Shown here one piece after another: positions 1-9,398 of a stretch of DNA of 18,249 bases. Each line of letters opens with the position of its first letter. Position 1 is the stretch's first letter. The notes under the pieces were generated by a model. The model was not told where the DNA came from. It did not search any database and saw nothing but the letters and a program-made list of their open reading frames with translations. Origin of the DNA: Coemansia sp. RSA 922 (Eukaryota > Kickxellomycota > Kickxellomycetes > Kickxellales > Kickxellaceae); the NCBI GenBank assembly GCA_027577415.1, contig JANBQS010000430.1:1-18249 (forward strand), in the 5' to 3' direction. A program made the position numbers and the translations under genes.

Positions 1-2123
1 TCACCAGCAGCAAGCATACGGCAGTCAGCGCTCCAGGCGCATCTAGGGGCCGACGCAACACGCATGCGCTCGCCAGCGCCCGCCTGGCTAGCTCCGCCAT
101 GCCAGCCAGACAGTGGCGACACGTTGACAGTGCTACAGGGCCAACTGCTAGTGGCAGCTGCAGCGGGAAGTGGCGATGGCTGGTCTGGCTGATCAAATGC
201 AAAGTCATCAACTAGCCGGTCCATATTGGCCCTTGATACTTGCTCATCCCAGTGCTGCTGCATGCGCAAATCGCAAAGCGGCAGTAGCGAGGGCTGAATG
301 GGACGCAGCCTTGCGCCAGCGTCCCACGCAGGCGGCGGGTGCACATGTAGCCGATATAAGTGGATCGCCGAGGACGGTGGACGGCGCTCCTCCACCGGTC
401 GCATGCTGTCGGTTGCCGACATACTTGACACATCAGGTATGTCGCGCTGTGCCAATCGCCGACTAGTGGTTGGTTCGATCTCCAGCTGTGGCCATGTAAC
501 AGCCAGGATGTTTAGTGACGACCACTCGGCATTGCTTGGCAAGATGCCGTGGCATAGTGAGCGAAAGGCGCCCTCCAGTCCATACAGGGGCTCAAACCCC
601 TTGGGAGGAGCAATCAGCGGCGGGCATGTAGCAACAACCAGCTCAGTCAGATACCGCTCCTCGTCAGCGGCAGATTCAATCGCTGACACATCTGGCTCGA
701 CTGCCAAAACACTTTCGGTCTGCCGACTCAACACGACCGTCTCGGAATCCGACTTAGCGAGCGCAATGTCGGGCATCTCGCTTGTGGCTTGGCGCTGAGA
801 AAGACTGCTGGATGTTAAGGGTGGTGATAATGGCCGCTGTGGACGAATTGCGCCAGTCGCCGCAGTTGGAGAGACTGAAGATATAGGTGGTGGTGGTAGT
901 GCTGGCCTACCCCCAGACGCTGCTGCCAGGGGGGCTGGCCGACCAACCGCTGGCGCCTGTGGCAATGTTGGCGAGAGCCTGGTGCCACCTGGGCTGAGGG
1001 TGGGGCGGACAGCTGGGCGCATTCCAGGTCGTAATACAGGGCGACCAGCTACAGGTGGACGAGTAGCTGTTGGTGTGCCTGGTTGGGCTGGGCGTACAGG
1101 TGGCCGGGGCCTAGGAGTAGGCCTGGCTCCAGGCCGCATCGCACCAGATGCTGGCGCAACTCCTGCGCCTATCGGGCGGGGTCGGGCTGTCGGTGGGCCC
1201 GCGGGCTGCCCAGGGCGCGGAGGTGCTGGACGAGGTACGCCTATTGGTCCAGCAGCTGGCGCACCTGCACCTGTAGGCGAAGTCATGTCGCCACTAGTCA
1301 ATGGACGCATCGCATGTGCAGCCGTGGACTGAGGGCTAGCAAGAGGGCGGCTAGGCCGAGGCCTGGTCGTCAATAGGACGGGGCTAGTTGCAGGCCTCGC
1401 TGTCTTTACTGGCCCAGCACTACGAGCCACACCTGGCTGTCCTGTCACTTGCGCAGTAGTTGTATGAGCCACTCGCGTTGGTAGTGAATCTGACACCATT
1501 GCTATACCGGGGACGGCACCAGTCTGTATCGGAGATCCGATCTCGCCACTTGGAGGCCCCGCTGCTGACGCGTGCCCGACGCTTTGAGTCGAAAGTGCCT
1601 GGCTGGCAATTGGTGCTGGTACTGCGTAAAAATCAAACGGGGCTGCCGATAGCCGGCTAGTCTCAGCTAGCGTTCCTGCGTTTTGCGCTGGTACCGCAGC
1701 TATTGCCCCAGGCGGTGCTTCGGACGACTGTGGCAAGCTATTGGCAAATGCCACCGATGACAGGCCGCTTACCTGGCTGTAGATGCTCGCCAAGTCAAAC
1801 GTAAGACCGCTCAATCCAGGTATGTTTTCGAGGTTGAGCGCATCGACATTAAATCCCAAGTTTGCCTCAGCGCCGCTGGTACTACCACTCCCAGACTGGT
1901 TGCCAGCACCCGATATGCTGATGTTACCAACGCTAGCCAGTAGCCCAGACGGTAGTACAGCGCCAGGCTGCGAAACATCCAGAATTCCCTGTGCCAGGCT
2001 CGCACCGGACGAGCTTATCGCCTGCTCTACCGACGCGCTGGGCGTCACGACGTCGCCACCAGCGGGGCTGTATTCCTCAAGCGGAAAGGATTTGGTATGG
2101 TTGTCGCCGTCGTCGTCCTGCAT
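1..2123 (-). CDS. Partial large Pro/Ala/Ser/Arg-rich protein, possible WD40 start at window edge
   Basis: One minus-strand frame stays open from the ATG at 2123 to the left edge, giving 707 codons with no stop, so the C-terminus is missing. An in-frame stop (TAA) lies upstream with no intervening ATG, which supports this start. Residues 1-10 are acidic (MQDDDGDNHT). A Ser/Gly/Ala-rich segment follows, with a hydrophobic patch around residues 95-120 (IPGLSGLTFDLASIYSQV). Roughly residues 240-430 are low-complexity Pro/Arg/Ala/Gly with many RP and PRP pairs. Afterwards the sequence becomes more globular (ERYLTELVVATCPPLIAPP; NILAVTWPQLEIEP; IHLYRLHVHPPPAWD). The last visible residues, CAWSADCRMLAAG, resemble the opening strand of a WD40 blade. 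I do not recognise the family; a WD40 scaffold or a Mediator/transcription-type subunit are only guesses. It is divergent from the OTU gene. Confidence 0.8.
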   Translation of the reverse strand, partial: MQDDDGDNHTKSFPLEEYSPAGGDVVTPSASVEQAISSSGASLAQGILDVSQPGAVLPSGLLASVGNISISGAGNQSGSGSTSGAEANLGFNVDALNLENIPGLSGLTFDLASIYSQVSGLSSVAFANSLPQSSEAPPGAIAAVPAQNAGTLAETSRLSAAPFDFYAVPAPIASQALSTQSVGHASAAGPPSGEIGSPIQTGAVPGIAMVSDSLPTRVAHTTTAQVTGQPGVARSAGPVKTARPATSPVLLTTRPRPSRPLASPQSTAAHAMRPLTSGDMTSPTGAGAPAAGPIGVPRPAPPRPGQPAGPPTARPRPIGAGVAPASGAMRPGARPTPRPRPPVRPAQPGTPTATRPPVAGRPVLRPGMRPAVRPTLSPGGTRLSPTLPQAPAVGRPAPLAAASGGRPALPPPPISSVSPTAATGAIRPQRPLSPPLTSSSLSQRQATSEMPDIALAKSDSETVVLSRQTESVLAVEPDVSAIESAADEERYLTELVVATCPPLIAPPKGFEPLYGLEGAFRSLCHGILPSNAEWSSLNILAVTWPQLEIEPTTSRRLAQRDIPDVSSMSATDSMRPVEERRPPSSAIHLYRLHVHPPPAWDAGARLRPIQPSLLPLCDLRMQQHWDEQVSRANMDRLVDDFAFDQPDQPSPLPAAAATSSWPCSTVNVSPLSGWHGGASQAGAGERMRVASAPRCAWSADCRMLAAG

Positions 2124-2229
2124 AATTGACAAGGCGCACGCATAAACAGCAGATAGATTAAGAGTATCGAATTAAAGAAGAGGAAAAAAAAAAGGCGTTT
2201 GGAATTTGAAGGAAGCGTGTGTTGCTGGC

Positions 2230-2266
2230 TTTTGCACGCGTATGCATCTCTCATACGCGTGCAAAA
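2230..2266. promoter_or_regulatory. Perfect 15-bp inverted repeat with twin ACGCGT (MCB-like) cores
   Basis: Arms TTTTGCACGCGTATG (2230-2244) and CATACGCGTGCAAAA (2252-2266) are exact reverse complements separated by 7 nt. Each contains ACGCGT (2236-2241 and 2255-2260), the MluI cell-cycle box recognised by MBF-type (Mbp1/Swi6) factors in ascomycetes. The element sits in the 186-bp divergent promoter, 107 nt from the minus-strand ATG and 44 nt before the OTU ATG at 2310. The symmetry is seen directly; binding by an MBF-like factor is inferred. Confidence 0.6.
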
Positions 2267-2309
2267 TTAAGCAATCACGCCTGAAGGATAGCAAACGCTG
2301 ATTATAGCC

Positions 2310-3308
2310 ATGACTCGACAGCCCTCTCTTCTCTTCTCACAGTTATCACTTTTTTCACTCTTCCCAATGTCATCGCTCTCAATTCCAGAAGCTACGCTAG
2401 AGGAGCTCGAGTCGCGGCACCGTAAAGAAAGCAAGGAGCTGTTGGCAAAAGTCACAGCCTTGAAGAAGACAGTGTCAAAGGGCGACAAGCGCAAGAAGAA
2501 AGAGGTGGCTGCTGACATTGCCGCATTAGAGAGCCAGCTGAGCGAAAGACATGCGGCCGAATTAAGTCAACTGTCAGGCAATGGTTCTGGGCTTACTGTC
2601 GCCACCAGTCTTCTGCCTCTAACTGACCAGGATGCCGCGGCGGCCACCACCAACGACCCGGAGCCATCCTCCAGCATAGCACCAAATGGGCTATATCGCA
2701 ACGGCGACAACCTGGACAGGCGGCCAGGCGGCGGCAAAGTTAACAAAGCCAAGCAGCGACTGCAACGCAGAGCAGAAGAGCTTCAACGCATACAAGCAGA
2801 GGCCGAGAAAGAAGCCGAAGGCATGGTCGATGTGGCGGCAATAGAATCGAGCGCCATTGACAGGCTAGTAGCTAACGATGGCTTGCAAGTGCGGTCGATC
2901 AATGCCGACGGACACTGCCTGTACTCTGCATTTGCTGACCAGCTATGCACATACCACGCCCAGCCCGCTTCCTACCCTGACATGCGCAGACGGGCAGCCG
3001 AGTACATGCGCGCACATCGCGACGACTTTATGCCATTTATGGCTCATGACAGTGGCGACCCGTTCAGCGCCTCTGACTATGACGAACACTGCGACAATGT
3101 AGAGAGATCGGCTGAATGGGGCGGCCACCAAGAAATCATGGCTCTTTCGCACGCCCTACAGCTCCCCGTGCTCGTCTATCAGAGCGGTGCACCAGTGCTG
3201 CGCATAGGAGAGGATGGCTATAGCGCCAAGGAGCCAGTAAGGCTATCTTATCACCGACACGCATATGGCCTAGGTGAGCACTACAACTCGCTGCACAAGA
3301 TCCAGTAG
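2310..3308 (+). CDS. OTU-domain deubiquitinase, OTUD6/Otu2 type
   Basis: A predicted ovarian-tumour family cysteine protease that would remove ubiquitin, probably on or near ribosomes as known for yeast Otu2 and animal OTUD6B. The 332-residue frame has a charged N-terminal helix/coiled coil (about residues 25-90, rich in E, K and R), a linker, a basic helical segment (about 143-170), then the OTU domain (about 185-332). The catalytic loop reads NADGHCLYSAF with Asp200 and Cys203; the C-terminal EHYNSLH supplies the likely catalytic His324. Domain order and size match the family (about 290-310 aa). The ATG at 2310 has a purine at -3, but the second ATG (2367, residue 20) would remove an odd hydrophobic leader (LLFSQLSLFSLF) and give 313 aa, closer to relatives; the true start is uncertain. 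The gene converges on the chitinase, 102 bp away. Confidence 0.93.
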   Translation: MTRQPSLLFSQLSLFSLFPMSSLSIPEATLEELESRHRKESKELLAKVTALKKTVSKGDKRKKKEVAADIAALESQLSERHAAELSQLSGNGSGLTVATSLLPLTDQDAAAATTNDPEPSSSIAPNGLYRNGDNLDRRPGGGKVNKAKQRLQRRAEELQRIQAEAEKEAEGMVDVAAIESSAIDRLVANDGLQVRSINADGHCLYSAFADQLCTYHAQPASYPDMRRRAAEYMRAHRDDFMPFMAHDSGDPFSASDYDEHCDNVERSAEWGGHQEIMALSHALQLPVLVYQSGAPVLRIGEDGYSAKEPVRLSYHRHAYGLGEHYNSLHKIQ

Positions 3309-3410
3309 GACTCGCCTGGTGCTCGTATAGGCAACGACTATATTTGTCGACTATATCACTTTGCAAGGCTTTAAAAATATCTACTTATATTGTAAACCGC
3401 TAGTCTTGGC

Positions 3411-4575
3411 CTACGACGACCTGCGTCGACGGCTTAGCGAGGGGTTGGGAACCTTGCTTGAGCAGCAGTTTCCTTGCGTAGCGCCGCACTTTGACCCGCG
3501 CATTAGCGCCTGCTTGGCGTTGGCTGCATAGTTTGGTGTTGACCCGTATGCCCAGCTCATATCCCACAGCATGGCTCCGCCAAATGAGTCTGTGTAGTTG
3601 CCCTGAAGCTCTTGGAGCTCTGACGCGAAAAAGTCGGGGCTCACATACGAAGATGGATTACCAGCATTCTGCCCAGCCGTGGCGCCTACATATAGCTTCA
3701 TATTTGGATTGGCAAAGCTGTTGTTGCGCCACGCCGCTTCCCACATGTAGTAATTCATTGACTACATGTGTGTTTAGATGTAAATACAAGTTAGTGCAGC
3801 ATGGGGAGCAAATATTAGCAGTTTTACATGTTGCGCAATGCGAGATATTTACCTGTGGCCAGCGTGGTAGGCCGTACTTGGAGTTGTCGCACCAACCCGA
3901 GTTGTAAAACTGAATGAAGGCCATATCTACATGGGCTTGTGCCAATAGGTTGCCCAAGTTGGCATCCGGGTAGGGGCACTGCGGTGCAGCCGTGAGATAG
4001 TACTTTCGAGTACCGCTTTTGAACAGCTGGTTCATGTTATTGGCAAACTGAATGATGTTCATTTGCGATGTCTGCTCAAAGTCGAGGTCCACTCCGTCAA
4101 TTATTGCGTCGTCAAAGGGCCGATATGGCGACGAGCCCTCCATGAACAAATCCCACACCTGCTGCGAAAATGTTGCCGCGTCAGAGTTAAGCTGGGCTGT
4201 AGCACCGCCAATTGACAGAAGAATCACCTTGCCCTTGCTCTGGCAGTACTTTATATCACGCCCCATGTCAGAGCAGTGCATAAGCTGAGTGCCAGGAAAG
4301 ACGGGAACCGACGAGTTTGTTGTGTAATCGCAGACATTGGCAAAATTTAGCACTGGGTACCCGCCAGCGCCTTTGAGTATGTACAAGAACGAAAGTAGGA
4401 TAATGTCTACGTTGCTATCGTCGCAATACGCGCCAAGCGGCTTTTGGTACGGAAGAGACCCAGAGGCACCGCTGTTTTGGCCCCAGTAGACAGCGAGGTT
4501 AGAGTTGCAAGATATGTCAAACCCAAGTACGCCAAGTGTTGCACACAGCATGGCTAATATAACGGTGGGAAGCAT
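3411..4575 (-). CDS. Secreted class III chitinase, GH18 family (two exons)
   Basis: Predicted endochitinase that hydrolyses beta-1,4-linked N-acetylglucosamine, likely secreted for wall remodelling or chitin use. Exon 1 is 4575-3853 and exon 2 is 3761-3411. The 91-nt intron (3852-3762) has donor GTAAAT and acceptor TGTAG and splits between codons (PRWPQ then SMNYYMWEAAW). The product is 357 aa. Residues 1-18 form a signal peptide (LPTVILAMLCATLGVLG), followed by LAVYWGQN typical of class III enzymes. The SIGG motif is at 121-124 and the catalytic DGVDLDFE ends at Glu167, the proton donor. Substrate-site strands AAPQCPYPD and FIQFYNSGWC follow, and the last conserved strand (AMLWDMSWA) is in exon 2. 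There is no visible chitin-binding module or GPI signal; the tail is short and basic (SRRRRSS). The unspliced first frame reads through the intron, so a naive ORF call gives a wrong C-terminus. Confidence 0.93.
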
Positions 4576-4922
4576 TGACGATGTCGATTATAATAATAAT
4601 AAAAAAGCGTCAAAGTGGAAACCAAGTAAAAAGATTTGAGACATATGTGGCATGAAATGATGTGAGTAAATTGCTGCCATGGCTGGTGCTTAAGTACCCA
4701 ACGTATATTTGACGGTGGTTAGATACTGGGTAAACACCACAATGGCGCTTGCTCAGCCTCCATAGATGTACTGCAATTAGCTAGTCCCTCAAGCCGGTCA
4801 TATCCAATGCATTAGCTATATAAATCACATGTCACATTATCGGACTATACTCATTGTGTGTATGACTTTGTTGACATTCGCGAGATTGAATTAGACAATG
4901 CCAGTCTTTCTTGTATCATGCG

Positions 4923-4945
4923 GTTTAGCGTGTTGTGCGCTAAAC
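4923..4945. repeat. 8-bp inverted repeat, 7-nt spacer
   Basis: GTTTAGCG (4923-4930) and CGCTAAAC (4938-4945) are exact reverse complements with TGTTGTG between. It lies about 350 bp upstream of the chitinase start. It could be an operator-like site or chance. Confidence 0.45.
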
Positions 4946-5505
4946 TTGCAATCACCTCATACTCGCTCGTGGTCACGGTGGTCCGGCCAACAAATTAAAT
5001 GCTGCATAAATGTATTGGTGCTGACATATGTGCTACCTCGAGATAGCCAAAAGAAAGGCCTGCGAAGTGGAAAACTTTCCAAAACTAGGTCATTGTGAAT
5101 ATCTAGATGTCATGATTGATATGTCCTATATTAACATACATACAGGTAATGACAAGTGTGATATTTATATATTGCAGAGCTGCCGCACAGAATAGACTGA
5201 CCAGATATTATCAAATCGCTACCACTGACTGATGTAAAAAAAAAACAAGCACTGTTGCATTGGTTCTCTCTTGGCCCTCTTTGCCTTAAACATTTTTTTG
5301 TCAAATTAAATACTAATGGTTTGAGCTGGGATTACAAATCCTCTCGAGTGGCATGGTTATGCTCGCTCAGCAGTCCCTGCCACCTGAGCTTGGCAAAACA
5401 TTAGATCCCCTTTGTGTGTCATCATAACGGTGCCAAGCCCTTTCGTCTGCTGATAATAGTAAAAATATCTCCAAAGGCAAAAGCGTGTGGGGGATGCGAA
5501 AGACT

Positions 5506-5541
5506 AGGCGGAAATTTTGCTTAGCAAATCGCACTCCGCCT
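5506..5541. repeat. Imperfect nested inverted repeat upstream of the Hua1-like gene
   Basis: Outer arms AGGCGGA (5506-5512) and TCCGCCT (5535-5541) match exactly. Inner arms TTTGC (5516-5520) and GCAAA (5524-5528) also pair around a 3-nt loop, so the whole can fold as an interrupted hairpin. It lies about 95-125 bp before the start codon and just before a CT-rich tract, so a promoter role is plausible. Confidence 0.45.
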
Positions 5542-5632
5542 CTTCTCTTTTCTCTTTCTCAACACCCTTACACTGTACTATATTTTATTTTAATTTTAAT
5601 TTCGGCTACCTGCCAATCGCTTTAATTCGTCA

Positions 5633-6694
5633 ATGATGGCGACAACGTACGGCAACACATTACTCGATGACGAACCACCGCCAGAATACTCACAATTCCC
5701 TCTGCCCGAGGAGCAGTCCCTAGACGCTGGAGCTGGAGCTCCAATAGTCCGCGCCCAGCCACCACACCTTGTCGTCAACCCATCTGACCCGCGCAGTCAT
5801 TATGCGCGGCGCTTTTTCGACAACGGGCATGCACCGCCTGAGCTGCCACGGCGTGTGGAGGTGTCGTCGGGCCCAATTCCAGTGAACCCGCGGCTTCCTC
5901 AGCGCCTGAATGTGGGATATGAACAGCTTGAGACAACGCCCACGCAGATAGAGCTTGCACAATCCCCTTGGCCCACGATTACTGGCGCAAGACCAGACCT
6001 GCTGCACACCTGGCGCTCGGACTCTGGCCTGCCCCACCTGCACGTACCGATAGTTAGTACACCAGCACGCACGCCGCCAGGACCCGCGCCTGGGAATATA
6101 AGCTACTCCTCGCTTCGGGATAACCCAACGTCGATCCGAGTAGTCAGCAACACGCCTGGGCGGTGCAGCACGCCAGCATATCCGGGTGCTCAGCACCAGC
6201 AAAATAACAGCATGATTAGCAGTTGGCCCCGATACGATGTTGGCAACACTAGCCATGGCCAGCGCTCTGGCGTCGCCCATCCTGTCACATATTCGGTTAC
6301 GTGTCCTACTTGCAGAAACACCGGGCGACAAAGTAATGGCTTACCTTGTCACTGCCCAGTCGGCACCGTTACGCAGCGGACTCGTGCGCGGCCCCAAGCG
6401 CCATCGTTATTGGGCCTTTTGGACAACATGTTGAGTCCACTAATCAATATGCCACACAGCGTGCCAACGACCTACACCAGCTACCATCCAGCGACCACTG
6501 GCCAGAGCGATAGTAGTATGGCCCATCTGCAACATGTTCCAGGCACTGGCAATCCCTGTCCAAGCTGCGTCGGTCAGTCATACTTCCGCAACCGCGAAGC
6601 GCAGAACACTCCTATGGCTCGCGAAATGGCACGGCGATTTGGCGGTACTCCGCCACCCTGCAGCGTGTGTGGCGACCGCGGCCGAATAGGTTAA
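5633..6694 (+). CDS. Hua1-like PPxY and zinc-finger adaptor protein
   Basis: A 353-residue Pro-rich protein. Near the N-terminus is DDEPPPEYS with a PPxY motif (P16-P17-E18-Y19), the ligand of WW domains in Rsp5/Nedd4 ubiquitin ligases. The middle (about 25-220) looks disordered. The C-terminus has spaced cysteine pairs: C224/C227 (CPTC), C239/C241 (CHC), C309/C312 (CPSC) and C343/C346 (CSVC), followed by GDRGRIG. This DnaJ-zinc-finger-like arrangement, with a final CxxCxxxGRI, resembles yeast Hua1, described as an adaptor linking Rsp5 to endosomal sorting factors. The protein is longer than yeast Hua1 (198 aa). Two ATGs lie in tandem (5633, 5636); I use the first. Function in this organism is inferred from motifs; other CxxC-type proteins cannot be excluded. 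It converges on the kinesin gene with 71 bp between stops. Confidence 0.78.
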   Translation: MMATTYGNTLLDDEPPPEYSQFPLPEEQSLDAGAGAPIVRAQPPHLVVNPSDPRSHYARRFFDNGHAPPELPRRVEVSSGPIPVNPRLPQRLNVGYEQLETTPTQIELAQSPWPTITGARPDLLHTWRSDSGLPHLHVPIVSTPARTPPGPAPGNISYSSLRDNPTSIRVVSNTPGRCSTPAYPGAQHQQNNSMISSWPRYDVGNTSHGQRSGVAHPVTYSVTCPTCRNTGRQSNGLPCHCPVGTVTQRTRARPQAPSLLGLLDNMLSPLINMPHSVPTTYTSYHPATTGQSDSSMAHLQHVPGTGNPCPSCVGQSYFRNREAQNTPMAREMARRFGGTPPPCSVCGDRGRIG

Positions 6695-6765
6695 CTACAA
6701 CTTTGGGGGTTTACTAATGAAATGATATGAAGTAAAAAAAATCAATAGAAACAGCCGAGCCAAGC

Positions 6766-9364
6766 CTATGCGGCTTGGCGGCGTGCGGTGCCGATTTGAC
6801 ACGAGTTGACCTTGGTCGCAAACTGCAGCGAGCAAAGCGACTCTTGGGTGCTGCCTGGACTGGGGTTAACACACACAAACATTAGCGTCTTGGAGTTTCC
6901 GGCGCCAAGAGACTCTTGCAGCAAGTGAGTGAGCTTTGAGTTGCGATAGGGGATGTGGCGACTGCCCTTGGCCAGGGCGGCAATAACATCGCCGAGGCAG
7001 GCAAGCGACTTGTTGATCGCCTGAGTCTCCTTGAGGCGGTCTCCGCTCGAGCCCGAGTTGGAGAGCCGCTCGGATCCAGCCAGATCGATGAGGTTCAACA
7101 CGCCAGTCGAGGACTCGCCAGTCAACGTGTTCTTGCCGCGGAGGTAGAGCGTAAACACGCTATGTGACCGCGACGACCTCTCGTTGCAGTTGGTGGCAGC
7201 TACCGTGCGGTTTTCGGCAGCGCGAGCCAAAAGCCAATGCACTCGCTCGGCGCTGTCGACCTTGACCATGGTCAGGTTCTTTACTCGCGTGTGGCCCTCG
7301 CTATCCTGGTAGATCTCGAGCTTGGACTGCTTGTCGCCTGCTTGCGCGCCGCCACGCCCGGACGGCGCCAGCAGGTCTTGCAGCGTCTCGTTATAAATCT
7401 CCAAGAACTGCCCCTCCAGCGTGTACTCCCAGCCGCGCTCTGTCAGCTTGCTGGTGTTTTCGTAGATCTGCTTGACGGCACGCGGGATTATGCCCAGTAT
7501 TTGCTCGTCCATGCTCGAGGCAGAAATGGAGTCGGGGCCCTGCATAGTGTGGGTCTTGCCGCTGCCAGTCTGGCCGTAGGCAAAGATGCAGACGGGGTAG
7601 CCGTCCAGGGCAGACTGAATAAGCTGCGACACCTCGTCAAACACCACGTCCTGGGAGGAGTCGGGGGCAAAAACGCGGTCGAACTTGAAGGGGAAGGTCT
7701 TGGACGTGGACTTTCCCAGGGCATTCTCCGACGACTGCATGAGCTCAACCTCGTTCTGGTCGTCGCAGTCAGGGAACGAAAGAGGCAGCAAAGACGACGC
7801 GGCCTTTTCCTCGCCCAGAAGCGGACGCACGCGACAAAATACACGAATGTTGCCCTTCAGCTCTTGAATGGCGTTGTGCAGCTTGCGCCGCATCGACTCC
7901 TCGCTACGCAGCTTGGCCTCGAGAGTGTCAATCGAGTGGTCGCGAGAAGCCACATCCTCTTCGAGCTCAGCGATGCGTATCTCGCGCTCGTTGGCCACGT
8001 CCTCAAGATGCTCCAGCTTGGCCCGCAAGCCGCGGCAGCTGCTTTCCAGCTCCAGCTGGTCGCTAGCCTGCTTAGATATCGTACCCTCCAAGCGAACGCA
8101 CTCGTCTCTTTTAGCCTTGAGGCTGGTCTTGGTGGCATCCAGCGACTCCTGGAGCTCCCGACTAGCCTTCTTGAGCAAGCGATAGTCGTCCTCCATCTTT
8201 TCAGCTTGGCGCTTGAACTGGCGCTGCAAGTCGTCGGTCTCGTCCTCGTGCCTTCTCTTCTCTTCCTGGAGCTGACGCTGATGCTCGGCAAGCGACTCCT
8301 GTAGGGTTTTTGCTTGTTTTTCGGCTTCTTGGATCTTGGCCTCGAGAATCTTCTTGTCGTACTCTAGCTGAGTGACCTGCGTGCTGTTGTGCTCGAGCTT
8401 CACGCTGAGAAGCTTCTTTGTTTTACGCGTGGTCTGGTGCTTTTTGATCATGTACGCCGACCACGCCTCGAGATCCTTTAGTCGGCCCTTGACATCGCTA
8501 TCTGGACGCGCACGCATCACCGGCGGTGGACCCAGCTCATCGTCATCGTCGTCGTCGTCGCTGTCACTCCCGTCTTCATCCTCAGCCACGCCCAAGCTTT
8601 CTCCCAAACACCCACTGCCAATAGCAGACATACTCTTCAAGCTGGGCGACGCCTGCAGCCCAGCTCCGCCAATGCTGCCAGTGGTGATAAAATTGGCGCC
8701 GCTATTGGACCCGAAGGGCGCATCAATTCGCCTGCGCTTGATACTGCCATGTGGTGGCTGGCTGGCCTTGACAATACCACTAGGCGCCCCGGTCGCTGCC
8801 GTGCGACCTTTGGTGACGGCTGTGCGGCTGGCAGGTAGCCTCCTCGCCGCGCCCACCTTTGCCATGTTTCTTGGAGCCACCCGCCCCACTGCACCGATCT
8901 TTGCACCAGCGCCAATTACAGGTTGTGTGACGCCAACTGGTCGGTTTTCTTGCTTGGGCGTCACTTTGAACCCCTGTGACGAACGACGACCGGCATGGAT
9001 CGTCTCGACGTCGTGGGATGGCACTTTGGATACGGGTGCCTTGAGCTGTCTTCCGGAGAGCTGGCTAGACAGACTGGCTGCTGATAGCGGCCGAGAATAC
9101 GTCTCAACACCATCGTCAACCAGCTTGCGCTTGCCATTAGTCACACTAGCCGCAACAGCAGCCAGACTTGTTGGTGGTCTCAGCCCACCAATCTTGCTGG
9201 GCTGCTTGAGCATCGACCCTGGCGGCCGTATTCCTGTGGTCTATAGAGCAAACAATAACACATACATGAATAAAATTGTAATAATTTGTTAGCACTGAAT
9301 CGTATGTCAATTTCAAACTTGGATTACCAAAGTGTGATGTATCCTTGCCAACGCGACTTACCAT
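6766..9364 (-). CDS. Kinesin-14 (C-terminal, minus-end-directed motor, Kar3/Klp2/Ncd type) with ATG-only first coding exon
   Basis: Spindle and nuclear-movement motor. Exon 1 contributes only the ATG at 9364-9362. The 121-nt intron (9361-9241) starts GTAAGT, has a branch-like GCTAAC and ends CTATAG; exon 2 is 9240-6766. The product is 825 aa, starting MTTGIRPPGSMLKQPSK; without the intron one would start at the Met at 9213 and lose ten residues. A basic, disordered tail (1-220) probably binds microtubules. An Asp run (about 221-237) precedes a coiled coil (about 252-460). The kinesin-14 neck GNIRVFCRVRP begins at Gly464. The motor has the P-loop GQTGSGKT (557-564), switch I NERSSRSHS (about 686) and switch II LIDLAGSE (about 718). 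The C-terminal motor and this neck define kinesin-14. All nucleotide-binding motifs look intact, so it is probably active. Confidence 0.95.
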
Positions 9365-9398
9365 TGATATAAAAATAAAATAAAATAATGAGATACTC

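Larger units (their letters stand above)
4576..5632. other. 1.06-kb divergent intergenic region, no supported gene
   Basis: AT-rich DNA between the divergent chitinase and Hua1-like starts. I found no convincing coding frame or tRNA. It contains a TATA-like stretch near 4816-4825, two short inverted repeats (listed separately) and, just before the Hua1-like gene, a CT-rich tract (5539-5575) of the kind common in fungal core promoters. Confidence 0.6.

Noticed and set aside
982..1376. Gly/Arg/Pro-rich plus-strand frames
   Set aside because: Antisense shadows of the Pro/Arg-rich low-complexity region of the long minus-strand gene.
3658..3852. Read-through C-terminus of chitinase exon 1
   Set aside because: Residues after PRWPQ are intron (GTAAAT..TGTAG). 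The spliced product continues with typical GH18 sequence in exon 2.
4898..5098. 66-codon plus-strand frame in the chitinase-Hua1 interval
   Set aside because: Short, biased composition, no domain. The TATA-like sequence upstream is common in AT-rich spacers.
5316..5400. Possible tRNA or small RNA fold
   Set aside because: No T-loop TTCRA motif or cloverleaf could be formed on either strand.
7237..8304. 355-codon plus-strand frame opposite the kinesin motor and coiled coil
   Set aside because: Its Leu/Val/Ala/Gln/Arg-rich composition is the mirror of the kinesin codons, and the minus strand has unmistakable kinesin motifs. No independent start or domain is visible.
8535..8583. GTC trinucleotide run as a microsatellite or regulatory repeat
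   Set aside because: It is the Asp run of the kinesin; short and in frame, as common in such linkers.
8372..9292. 306-codon plus-strand frame with Ser and Leu runs
   Set aside because: Antisense to the kinesin tail; the Ser run is the complement of the Asp run on the minus strand.
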